64,000 bases of DNA, from the NCBI RefSeq assembly GCF_000265365.1, contig NC_018011.1, forward strand, positions 868,001-932,000, written 5' to 3'. This stretch comes from Alistipes finegoldii DSM 17242 (GTDB taxonomy: Bacteria; Bacteroidota; Bacteroidia; Bacteroidales; Rikenellaceae). The notes below the pieces were generated by a model. It was not told the DNA's origin, did not search any database, and saw only the letters and a program-made list of their open reading frames with translations. The position numbers and the translations under genes were made by a program. Every line of letters starts with the position of its first letter. Position 1 is the first letter of the stretch. Of this stretch, positions 18,530-25,578 are shown piece by piece.

Positions 18530-19519
18530 CTATGCCCCATTCTCGGCCGGAGCCGTGTCGAAAAGCCTCATGCACAGCTCTTCTTCGAAGAAGCGAACGA
18601 CCTGCTGCACGTCGCTCAATACCGAGAAGATAAAGACCGGTTTCTCGCGCAGCTCCCTCAGCCAAGCCTTCAGGTAAGCTACGTTCTCGGCCCGGATGCC
18701 GCTCGACACGCCCAGGCCGAGGCCGACCAGGGCCGCCGAGAACTCTGCGACCAACTCCTCGCGGCCGTAAGCCGCCGTCGACGGCTCGCCCAAATGGCGG
18801 TCGAGACGGCCCGCCGAGCCGGTCGAGTGGCTCATTTCGTGCAGCATGGTCGAGTAGAAGGCTTCCAGGTCGTGAAACTGCTCTTGGCGCGGCAGGACGA
18901 TCCTATCGTCACAGGGAGAGTAGAAGGCTGCATCTCCCGACTTCTGGAGAATCGGGCAGACCCACGACTGCGCGGCAAGCAGCCGCTCAAGTACGGGGTG
19001 CACGCTCCCCGACGGACGTGGCGTCATCGACTGACGCTCCAGGAGCTTCTGCCACTGTTCCGGGAAGCGCTCCTCGAAATCCGTCTGATCGAGGTTCAGA
19101 ACCGGATAATAGCGTAAACTGAAGCGCAGTACATACTCGGCGCGGGCGCTTTCGGGCAAGGCGTTGTATTCCTCGACCGTAAGATACCGGCGCTGACCGT
19201 CGGTCGGATTATTCGCCTGGTAAAAAGGTTTCCAGAATACCACCGGGAACTGTTTGGAGCCCTTCCTGACCGTCAGGCCGCGTTCTTTGGCCTGACGAAA
19301 GGTCAGGAATACCGGAGTCCGGTAACCCTTGACTTCCGTAAGCATGAGCAGCGTCAAAAGGTTCGTGCCGGCATACCTCTTACCCGTGATGTTGCAGGGA
19401 AGGAGGCCCTGGCCGTAGAACCACGGCTTTTGCCACGTTTGAGTCATGGATTCGATTTTCAAGACCAGCAGCTCGGCGATGTGCGTCGAGACCTTTTCGA
19501 GAACCTGTGAATGTCCCAT
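18530..19519 (-). CDS. ArdC-like antirestriction protein
   Basis: A 329-residue protein from the ATG at 19519 (MGHSQVLEKVSTHI); the longer frame runs into repeat A1. The N-terminal region (about 1-120) matches ArdC-type ssDNA-binding domains (WQKPWFYGQGLLPCNITGKR, FLTFRQAKERG). The C-terminal part has a zinc-metallopeptidase motif HEMSHSTG and a downstream acidic ligand region (YGREELVAEFSAAL). ArdC protects incoming conjugative DNA from host restriction. It is its own transcription unit, with repeat A1 upstream. Confidence 0.85.
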   Translation of the reverse strand: MGHSQVLEKVSTHIAELLVLKIESMTQTWQKPWFYGQGLLPCNITGKRYAGTNLLTLLMLTEVKGYRTPVFLTFRQAKERGLTVRKGSKQFPVVFWKPFYQANNPTDGQRRYLTVEEYNALPESARAEYVLRFSLRYYPVLNLDQTDFEERFPEQWQKLLERQSMTPRPSGSVHPVLERLLAAQSWVCPILQKSGDAAFYSPCDDRIVLPRQEQFHDLEAFYSTMLHEMSHSTGSAGRLDRHLGEPSTAAYGREELVAEFSAALVGLGLGVSSGIRAENVAYLKAWLRELREKPVFIFSVLSDVQQVVRFFEEELCMRLFDTAPAENGA

Positions 19520-19528
19520 TGATTTGTT

Positions 19529-19974
19529 GCAGACTTTATACTCCTGCGCCGGAGCTTTACACTGCCGAAACACTCGGAACAGCGATGCGGCTACCAGCCG
19601 GTCGCGGAGACTGCACCATAGGCAAGGACACGCAAGGAAATATTTACCGACGGCGCAGCCGGAGGGCGCTGCGCGCGGATCAATATTTCCGCAGCGTGCA
19701 CGCGGGCGGCCTCGGCATGATGCCGAGGCCGATCCTTGCCGCTGTCGCCGCGACTTCGGCTAACTTTGCGTCGTGTTGTGAGTGAGGCGACCGCTCTCCC
19801 CCGGCCGCCGAGTTCGCTTGTCGAGCGACGGCGGACGCGAGCGGGCCGGGCGGCATCGTCGCCCGGCCGCGCGAGTTCAGGGGGCTGCGGCCGGGTCGCC
19901 CCGACGGCAGGCGAAGGCTGCCGGGCGGCCGGCTGCCATAGCGGCGTAGGGACTCTTTGTGATGAATCACAAAG
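19529..19974 (-). repeat. Repeat family A, copy 1 (short type)
   Basis: It begins with GCAGACTTTATACTCCTGCG next to the ArdC gene start and ends at the hairpin CTTTGTGAT-ga-ATCACAAAG (19955-19974). Conserved parts include GGAAATATT/AATATTTCC (19636-19644 and 19682-19690), a perfect 11-bp hairpin GGCCTCGGCAT/ATGCCGAGGCC, and a plus-strand TAACTTTG box at 19761-19768. Copy 3 shares this short tail; copies 2 and 4 have another tail. The unit sits between two minus-strand genes. Confidence 0.8.
19769..19974 (+). ncRNA. Candidate structured RNA in repeat A1
   Basis: A plus-strand TAACTTTG box (19761-19768), with a TTG about 25 bases upstream, precedes about 200 bases of GC-rich hairpins, including GGCCGGGCG-gcatcgt-CGCCCGGCC, and a closing hairpin at 19955-19974. 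No protein is encoded. The box is kept in all four copies of the repeat. The RNA itself is inferred; it has no clear U-tract. Confidence 0.35.
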
Positions 19975-20018
19975 AATAAGACACGAACAAAAAAAGTGGG
20001 GAAAATTCCCCACCTCGA

Positions 20019-20447
20019 TCAGTCGATGATAATAATGTCCCCGCCAATACCGAGCTCCTGAAGCTCGCAAACCAGTTTACCGAGATCCTTGGCTGCCTGT
20101 TTATCCGGATCGGATTCAGGTGTATTCTTCCAGACCTCGATGTCTGCATCATAGTTGTCGGTGCGCTCGACCAATTCGTCGATTTTATCGACAAGTTCTG
20201 TAAAGCAAACATCTTCGACACGGGTTTTGGCATGCCCCATGTCGTCCTGCAGCTCGACCTCGAAATAGTCGGAGCCCGGATTATACAGCACGGCGACATA
20301 TCCTGTATGCTTGAAACCTTGCACCCGGAAACGCAACCCCTCCATGCCGTCCTCTTTATAGACGGAAGGCTGATGGTATCCCCAAGACATGATGATCTGA
20401 GGAGCGGATTTCAAAATCGACGTGATGTACTGTGCCATTTCTTCCAT
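20019..20447 (-). CDS. Hypothetical protein, paralogue of the protein at 23069-23497
   Basis: A 142-residue acidic, soluble protein (MEEMAQYITSILKSAP). It shares the pattern SIL...P..(I/L)MSW, then VxGFKHxGxVxV and DYF.VEL (here) or GYFDIEL, and then a V..xTxNYxxDI..W segment with the protein at 23069-23497. Both genes have an A repeat directly upstream. Function unknown. The upstream frame stays open into the repeat (EDKVCIKV before the ATG), but that part is unlikely to be the true N-terminus. Confidence 0.65.
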   Translation of the reverse strand: MEEMAQYITSILKSAPQIIMSWGYHQPSVYKEDGMEGLRFRVQGFKHTGYVAVLYNPGSDYFEVELQDDMGHAKTRVEDVCFTELVDKIDELVERTDNYDADIEVWKNTPESDPDKQAAKDLGKLVCELQELGIGGDIIIID

Positions 20448-20456
20448 GACTTTAAT

Positions 20457-21036
20457 GCAGACTTTATCCTCCTGCGCCGGAGTTCTACGCTGCCGAAACG
20501 CTCGGAACAGCGATGCGGCGATCAGCCGGTCACGGAGACTGCACCATAGGCAAGAACACGCAAGGAAATATTTACCGACGGCGCAGCCGGAGGGCGCTGC
20601 GCGCGGATCAATATTTCCGCAGCGTGCACGCGGGCGGCCGAGGCATCATGCCGAGGCCGATCCTTGCCGCTGTCGACGTGACTTCGGCTAACTTTGCGTC
20701 GTGTTGTGAGTGAGGCGACCGCTCTCCCCCGGACGCCGATTTCGCTTGTCGAGCGACGGCGGACGCGAGCGGGCCGAGCGGCATCGTCGCCCGGAGGCGC
20801 GAGTTCAGGGGGCGCATGGCCGCGCATGGGGATCACAGATCCGCGCGGCGACATAGCCGGGGATCCGGCAGTCGGCTATGGCCGGTTCCGCTTCCACCCG
20901 AATATTATTCCCCGTATAATAATATCAGCATCCGCAAACTCCGTGAGAACCGCGCCCCAAGGCGCGGCGCGAAAAACAAGCGGCCCGGCTGGTTAGAACC
21001 AGCCGGGCCGCGATGTTGATGGGTGAAGGGAAGAAA
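20457..21036 (-). repeat. Repeat family A, copy 2 (long type)
   Basis: The first 360 bases match copy 1; the tail then changes to one shared with copy 4. The tail holds GAATATTATTCCCCGTATAA near 20902, and a strong GCGGCCCGGCTGGTT.../...AACCAGCCGGGCCGC hairpin (about 20980-21012) followed on the minus strand by TTGTTTTT, a good terminator for the gene at 21037. The TGAAGGGAAGAAA motif ends at 21036. A plus-strand TAACTTTG box is at 20689-20696. Confidence 0.8.
20697..20975 (+). ncRNA. Candidate structured RNA in repeat A2
   Basis: This is the same arrangement as in copy 1: a TAACTTTG box at 20689-20696 followed by GC-rich inverted repeats and no gene. The 3' end is uncertain because the tail differs from copy 1. 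The feature rests on conservation of the box and hairpins, not on direct evidence of transcription. Confidence 0.3.
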
Positions 21037-21132
21037 TTACAAGAGCCATTTCTTTCCCTTATCTGTCTTGCTCCAAATTAATATTGCCACTGCAAAAGCA
21101 ATAATAAAAATAAAAATCCAAAATGCCGCCAT
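21037..21132 (-). CDS. 31-residue single-pass membrane peptide
   Basis: An ATG at 21132 opens a 31-codon frame beginning MAAFWIFIFIIAFAVAILIW and ending in a basic tail (SKTDKGKKWLL). It is almost all one membrane segment with a positive C-terminus. The ATG lies 2 bases after the stop of the membrane gene at 21135, so the two are probably coupled. A terminator with the TTCTTCCCTTCAC motif follows directly. Such small proteins often accompany larger membrane partners; the function is unknown. Confidence 0.55.
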   Translation of the reverse strand: MAAFWIFIFIIAFAVAILIWSKTDKGKKWLL

Positions 21133-21134
21133 AC

Positions 21135-21335
21135 TTATTCCTCCTGTGTTTTATTTGTTTCTTTCTGCCGAAGTAACCCCAAGCCAATAAACAAGCAACT
21201 CAATGTCGCCCCGATCCCTCCGACATAAACAAGCCATCGCGAATTCTCTATATCACTAATTAAGGCCCCAACGACAACTGCCGTTAGAAGATATTTGGCA
21301 ATATCCATGAACCATTTACCCAATTCCTTTCTCAT
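21135..21335 (-). CDS. Small two-pass membrane protein (DUF6722-like)
   Basis: A protein of 66 residues from the ATG at 21335 (MRKELGKWFMDIAKYLLTAV). It has two membrane segments (about 10-28 and 34-54) and a charged C-terminus. The N-terminal pattern resembles a small membrane family common in Bacteroidales. A minus-strand TATATTTG box at 21341-21348 lies only about 6 bases before this ATG, so either the message is nearly leaderless or the start is the ATG at 21308. Function unknown. Confidence 0.6.
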   Translation of the reverse strand: MRKELGKWFMDIAKYLLTAVVVGALISDIENSRWLVYVGGIGATLSCLFIGLGLLRQKETNKTQEE

Positions 21336-21340
21336 AGGTG

Positions 21341-21348
21341 CAAATATA
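21341..21348 (-). promoter_or_regulatory. Putative promoter -7 box very close to a start codon
   Basis: The minus strand reads TATATTTG, a match to the Bacteroidetes -7 consensus, just upstream of the ATG at 21335. If used, the transcript would be leaderless or nearly so. Confidence 0.4.
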
Positions 21349-21418
21349 GCAAATTTTTCACCGAAATAGATAGACTTTGAAAACATCGACGGCGCAATGG
21401 CCGTCGATGTTCGTAAGG

Positions 21419-21748
21419 TCAGACCTGAAAATTCGTGACCCGATAAATCACACGGGCACGGGGCTTGTTCTCTTTATCCAGCCACGCTTCGACCTTATCA
21501 TAGGCTTCCACGTAGATAAAACGGCCTTTCTTCAGCAGATTGACGATTCCCTCGGCTGAGTTCTCCGGCTTGACATAGATTTCGCAATCCGCCCACTGGG
21601 CTTCCTTGATCGGGTTGCCCTGTTCGTCTTTGGCATCCGTATCCCGTTCTGCATACGCCACGCTGAACGATACGAATTTGTGACCGCCCTGCCCCTCGCG
21701 GCATTCGGCATCCTTACCGAGATTACCGGTAATCGTGATTCTCTTCAT
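21419..21748 (-). CDS. ssb: Single-stranded DNA-binding protein (short)
   Basis: A protein of 109 residues from the ATG at 21748 (MKRITITGNLGKDAECREGQ). It shows the SSB OB-fold signature: TITGNLGKDAE at the start, FVSFSVAYAER in the middle, and GRFIYVEAYDKVEAW later. It lacks the long acidic C-terminal tail that recruits partners in housekeeping SSBs. It probably coats the transferred strand after entry. It is a single gene between the small membrane genes and a hypothetical gene. Confidence 0.92.
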   Translation of the reverse strand: MKRITITGNLGKDAECREGQGGHKFVSFSVAYAERDTDAKDEQGNPIKEAQWADCEIYVKPENSAEGIVNLLKKGRFIYVEAYDKVEAWLDKENKPRARVIYRVTNFQV

Positions 21749-21821
21749 AGAAATTTGAACGATTGACCTATACATCGTGAGGTTCTGCGAGGCACTGCAC
21801 CTCTAATTTACATAAAATATT

Positions 21822-22268
21822 TTAGTTATTAATGACAATTCCGGTCGTTTTGTCTATCAATTGATAATTTGTGAAAGCCGCATTATCGCTGCTTTCAAAT
21901 TTCAGATAAACCCAATCAACCCATATTATCGCATGGTTGTAGCACTCACACTTCTCAGTCAAGACGATCGTTTTATTTTGCGCCGGGTATTTTTTCGTGA
22001 GCGTTACGCGCGCCTGTATCTCGTGTGGTGCGTCGGAAGCGAAATAATCGAAATATAGGAGCTGGGTGCCGTTCTCGTCATCCAGCGAAAACCAAGACAC
22101 ATAACACAAGCCTTTGATCCCTGCGACATAATTGTAGCGCTCAAGCGCTTTATTCAGCCAAGCATGGGCGGCTTTCTCGTCGGGGAACTCCTTTTGTAAT
22201 AACACTTGGTTACACATCTTGTCGGTGTAGGTTTTCGTAAGACAGACTGTTGCTAAATAAGTTTTCAT
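21822..22268 (-). CDS. Hypothetical protein downstream of repeat B copy 2
   Basis: A 148-residue soluble protein (MKTYLATVCLTKTYTDKMCN), predicted alpha/beta, with several aromatic and cysteine residues (ECYNHAIIWVDWVYLKFE). I do not recognise it. It lies directly downstream of repeat B2 on the minus strand, with a TTTTAAAATTTTA stretch just before the start, the same arrangement as the gene after B1, although the two proteins are unrelated. Confidence 0.55.
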   Translation of the reverse strand: MKTYLATVCLTKTYTDKMCNQVLLQKEFPDEKAAHAWLNKALERYNYVAGIKGLCYVSWFSLDDENGTQLLYFDYFASDAPHEIQARVTLTKKYPAQNKTIVLTEKCECYNHAIIWVDWVYLKFESSDNAAFTNYQLIDKTTGIVINN

Positions 22269-22299
22269 AATTGTAAAATTTTAAAAGGTTAAATAGTGT

Positions 22300-22995
22300 G
22301 CTCCGCTGGGGCTTCGCTCCCCGCCATCCGCCGATCACATCGAGCGGAGCTGGTTAATACGTCAAAGAACTTTATTGCTGAAATCTCGCTAACATCCTCG
22401 TCACGCCCTTTATCCTTTCAATCAAACATATCATTTTCTCGAAGGTTTACCGGGCTGTGGTTTCCCAGCCGACGGATGTTTTCAAGATTTCAAAGAACGA
22501 GGGGTCATCCCCTTACACGTTGCCTTCAGAGCCTTTCTGATACTCGTATCGAACACTGACATTTTGAAATAAAAATGGAGCGGCCGCCCGTTCCTCTGGA
22601 ATGGGCATAGGCGGTCGCTCTCTACCGCTAAACCGGCGCAAGGGTTCCGGGAAATATTTTTGAAAAAATTTCTTCAGCGTGCCCCGGCCTGCCGGGGTAA
22701 ATTTTTTCATCATAAACATAGTTCCCGAAAGGACTCCTAAGAAAATATTTCGCGGGTTCATTGCCCGGCAAAATGCAGTGTTCGTACTTTGTATCAGAAT
22801 GGTCTGAAGGCAACGTGTAAGGGATGAGACCCGTCAGGTCGCAGAAATCTTGAATTCAGCCGGAGTGCGAAACCACAGCCCGGTCAGACCCAGAGAGAAA
22901 ATACCGCTCTCCCTCGCAACGCGAGGGGTGCTCTGCCGCGACGTGGAGAAACGAACGACTTGCAGGGCGTTGCAAGTCGTTCGTTTTAGGAGCGA
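22300..22995 (-). repeat. Repeat family B, copy 2 (structured, 696 bp)
   Basis: It aligns along its whole length with copy 1 (17775-18469). The 14-bp inverted repeat is kept with one mismatch (22647-22660 and 22742-22755). The terminal hairpin (22949-22964 and 22971-22986) has different bases from copy 1 on both arms, yet they still pair. The 6-base loop (gggcgt) is the reverse complement of the copy 1 loop (acgccc). It precedes the gene at 21822-22268 on the minus strand. Confidence 0.75.
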
Positions 22996-23068
22996 CCAAT
23001 GCCCCGCCTGCGGGGCATGGTATGAAATTACGAGCAAAAAAAGAGAGCCGGCGAACCGGCCCTCTACA

Positions 23069-23497
23069 TTACCTTTTGGAAAATAATGTCTTCAACTTGA
23101 TCTCGGCGGCCACTTCCGGACACACTTTTGCCATACGTCCAATTTTTTGAATCTGATTTTCGTTAGGCGTACATTTACGCAACCAACGTACGATGTCATC
23201 GGAATAGTTTTCCGTCACTTCAACCAGCTGGTCGATTATTTCTGACAATTTGCAGGCAGAAATATATTCGACCGATTCGACAACTTCACCACTCTCATCG
23301 ATAAGTTCAATGTCGAAATAACCATCCAAAGAATTGGGGAAAATCACAACGGCTCCCTGATGTTTGAACCCACTGACCTTGAGTATAAAAGCCTTCCGAC
23401 CAGCAAGGGTGCCACCAGCACCGCAGGTCACATTCCAACTCATGAGATTCAACGGTTTTTCAGCGAGAATCGACATAATTAAATCTGATGTAGACAT
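23069..23497 (-). CDS. Hypothetical protein, paralogue of the protein at 20019-20447
   Basis: A 142-residue soluble protein (MSTSDLIMSILAEKPLNLMS). It shares scattered identity with 20019-20447 along the length, notably SGFKHQGAVVIF and TENYSDDIVRW. The C-terminus is basic (KLKTLFSKR), while that of the paralogue is acidic. It has repeat A3 directly upstream, so gene and repeat may have been duplicated together. Function unknown. Confidence 0.65.
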   Translation of the reverse strand: MSTSDLIMSILAEKPLNLMSWNVTCGAGGTLAGRKAFILKVSGFKHQGAVVIFPNSLDGYFDIELIDESGEVVESVEYISACKLSEIIDQLVEVTENYSDDIVRWLRKCTPNENQIQKIGRMAKVCPEVAAEIKLKTLFSKR

Positions 23498-23505
23498 AGC
23501 TTTTT

Positions 23506-23948
23506 GCAGACTTTATCCTCCTGCGCCGGAGTTCTACACTGCCGAAACACTCGGAACAGCGATGCGGCCCCAGCCGATCACGGCGACTGCCCGAAGGCAA
23601 GGACACGCAAGGAAATATTTACCGACGGCTCGGCCGGAGGGCGCAACGCGCGGATCAATATTTCCGCACCGGGCCCACGGGCGGCCGGCCTGAACAGGAC
23701 GGGCGATCCTTGCCGCTGTCGCCGCGATGTCGGCTACCTTTGCGTCGTGTTGTGAGTGAGAGTACCGCTCCCCCCGGCCGCCGAGTTCGCTTGTCGAGCG
23801 ACGGCGGACGCGAGCGTGACGGGCGGCATGGTCGCCCGGCCGCGCGAGTTCAGGGGGCTGCGGCCGGGTCGCCGCGAACGGCAGGCGAAGTCTGCCGGGC
23901 GACCGGCTGCCCAACCGGCAAAGGAATTCTTTGTGATGAATCACAAAC
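23506..23948 (-). repeat. Repeat family A, copy 3 (short type)
   Basis: It begins GCAGACTTTATCCTCCTGCG at 23506 and ends at the CTTTGTGAT/ATCACAAA hairpin (to 23948), as in copy 1. It has the GGAAATATT/AATATTTCC pair and a plus-strand TACCTTTG box at 23735-23742. That box differs from the other copies only in the two free positions of the consensus, which supports a promoter role. Confidence 0.8.
23743..23948 (+). ncRNA. Candidate structured RNA in repeat A3
   Basis: A TACCTTTG box at 23735-23742 precedes about 200 GC-rich bases with hairpins such as GGGCG-gcatggt-CGCCC, and the closing CTTTGTGAT/ATCACAAA hairpin. It parallels copy 1. No protein is encoded; transcription is inferred only. 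Confidence 0.35.
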
Positions 23949-24008
23949 TTTCCCCTTGCAGGTGAACGGAACAGACCCCCCCCGGAGTTTCTACTCCGGG
24001 GCAACAAG

Positions 24009-24374
24009 TTACGGAAGCTCGTGAATTGTGATGAAATTCTCAGGGCAGAAGCAACGCCAGGCATTCCGCTCAAGGTCGAAATAATGCACACAGTCGTTTG
24101 TCGAACGGCTGCGGGATTTACTTCCGGCCCGGTACTCTTCCAGCAAGCAGGGCTTCAGTGTCCCGAAAGCCTCCCGGAGTGTCCCGTCCTGTTTGCGGCA
24201 ACTGAATCTCACGGCCCGGTTACGCAACTGGATCAGGAGATTATCCAGTTCGTCCGTTTGCTGTAACGCTTCGTTGACTGCGTTTTCGACATCCAACCGC
24301 AAGGGCCAGTGCGGTAAATTGTACTTGCCCCGCAGTTTCTTCGTGAGAATCCGAATTAAACGCTCGTTATCCAT
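24009..24374 (-). CDS. SH3-barrel-like small protein, function unknown
   Basis: A protein of 121 residues from the ATG at 24374 (MDNERLIRILTKKLRGKY). The C-terminal half has TLREAFGTLKPCL, then YFDLERNAWRCFCPENFI, which resembles small SH3-fold proteins common in Bacteroidetes phages and plasmids. The frame stays open into repeat A4, but the A-rich stretch just before the ATG at 24374 supports this start. It is the gene nearest the element's control region. Confidence 0.55.
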   Translation of the reverse strand: MDNERLIRILTKKLRGKYNLPHWPLRLDVENAVNEALQQTDELDNLLIQLRNRAVRFSCRKQDGTLREAFGTLKPCLLEEYRAGSKSRSRSTNDCVHYFDLERNAWRCFCPENFITIHELP

Positions 24375-24383
24375 AACTTTTTT

Positions 24384-24959
24384 GCAGACTTTATCCTCCT
24401 GCGCCGGAGTTCTAATACTGCCGAAACACTCGGAACAGCGATGCGGCTCAAGCCGATCACGGCGACTGCCCGAAGGCAAGGACACAGAAGGAAATATTTA
24501 CCGACGGCGCGGCCGGAGGGCGAAGCGGATCAATATTTCCGCACTGGGCCCACGGGCGGCCGGCCTGAACAGGACGGGCGATCCTTGCCGCTGTCGACGC
24601 GATGTCGGCTAACTTTGCATCAATGTTGTGAGTGAGAATACCGCTCTCCCCCGGCCGCCGAGTTCGCTTGTCGAGCGACGGCGGACGCGAGCCGTGACGG
24701 GCGGCACCGTCGCCCGGAGGCGCGAGTTCAGGGGGCGCATGGCCGCGCATGGGGATCACAGATCCGCGCGGCGACATAGCCGGGGATCCGGCAGCCGGCT
24801 ATGGCCGGTTCCGCTTCCGCCCGAATATTATTCCCGTATAATAATATCAGCATCCGCAAACTCCGTGAGAACCGCGCCCCCAAGGCGCGGCGCGAAAAAC
24901 AAGCGGCCCGGCTGGTTCTAACCAGCCGGGCCGCGATGTTGATGGGTGAAGGGAAGAAA
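24384..24959 (-). repeat. Repeat family A, copy 4 (long type)
   Basis: It begins GCAGACTTTATCCTCCTGCG at 24384. The first part matches copy 3 more closely, and the tail matches copy 2 (GCGGCCCGGCTGGTT hairpin at about 24902-24935, motif TGAAGGGAAGAAA ending at 24959). A plus-strand TAACTTTG box is at 24610-24617. The mosaic of tails shows recombination or gene conversion between copies. Confidence 0.8.
24618..24895 (+). ncRNA. Candidate structured RNA in repeat A4
   Basis: A TAACTTTG box at 24610-24617 precedes GC-rich inverted repeats (GGGCG-gcaccgt-CGCCC among them). The 3' end is uncertain. It is listed because the box and hairpins are kept in all four repeat copies. Confidence 0.3.
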
Positions 24960-25021
24960 GCAGCTTTAGTTCTTCACTATATATGCCCAATAATGGAGTT
25001 TGTGTAGTTCATTATCCATTT

Positions 25022-25430
25022 GAATATTATTGTAATATAATAATATTCGATGGTAAGTACGAAAAAAGGCACCTCGAATATTATCCAAAGCACCTTTACA
25101 AAACGGAAGAACCACAGTTCCTACTTGTCTCCAGCACAAACACTGTTAATCTACTGCTGTCTCCCTTACCGCAAATATAATCATTATCGAACGAATCATA
25201 CCGAAGAGGTAGCATATACCGTAATATTATTATAATACCGATATTATAGTAATACTCGTAATATTATAATATCCGGCACATAGGTTGTACGCGACGGGAA
25301 CGAGAGTGCAAATATTATTGTAATATTTATATTAGAATAATATTCAAAAACAATACAGAGCTGATTATCTGCGCAATACAACAGATATTATTATATTATA
25401 ATACTATCTGTATTACAATATTATCCTCTA
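25022..25430. repeat. Cluster of AT-rich palindromes in the element's control region
   Basis: No gene is present. At least four groups of ATATTAT-type palindromes occur: GAATATTAT (25022-25030) with ATAATATTC (25040-25048), and further groups at about 25215-25275, 25310-25350 and 25380-25430. Similar short elements sit in repeat copies A2 and A4. The array may bind a partition or replication protein, or simply melt easily; the sequence alone does not decide. Confidence 0.5.
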
Positions 25431-25544
25431 AAAAAATAATCAGCGGATTATTTGCAGAATAGAAAACACAAAGCTACTTTTGCAATGAAGGGAAGAAAAA
25501 ACGCACCGTTTATCTGGGGCTTTTTCTTCAAAATATAGTAAGCG

Positions 25545-25578
25545 TCGGAGACTTCGGAAACGAGTCTCCGATTTTTTT
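25545..25578 (+). terminator. Rho-independent terminator, plus strand
   Basis: A TCGGAGACT stem (25545-25553) pairs with AGTCTCCGA (25563-25571), followed by seven T residues. It points to a transcript running rightwards out of the AT-rich region, although no plus-strand gene is visible there. Confidence 0.7.

Noticed and set aside
17985..18665. 226-codon and similar frames inside the A, B and hairpin-rich regions (also 19591-20070, 23534-24091, 12657-13268, 10640-11197)
   Set aside because: They exist because the repeats are GC-rich. The frames are not kept between repeat copies and have no domain pattern.
19482..19573. Longer start of the ArdC gene reading through repeat A1 (MFRQCKAPAQEYKVC)
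   Set aside because: The extension lies in the repeat. The same segment reads in frame before two other genes but out of frame before the gene at 23497, so it is not a conserved N-terminus.
19529..24959. CRISPR array or integron-like attC sites for the A repeats
   Set aside because: Units are 440-580 bp and separated by whole genes, there are no short regularly spaced repeats or cas genes, and the single integrase is of the element type at a tRNA.
17775..24959. Retron or diversity-generating retroelement as an explanation of the structured repeats
   Set aside because: No reverse transcriptase motif (such as YxDD) is present in any gene of the window.
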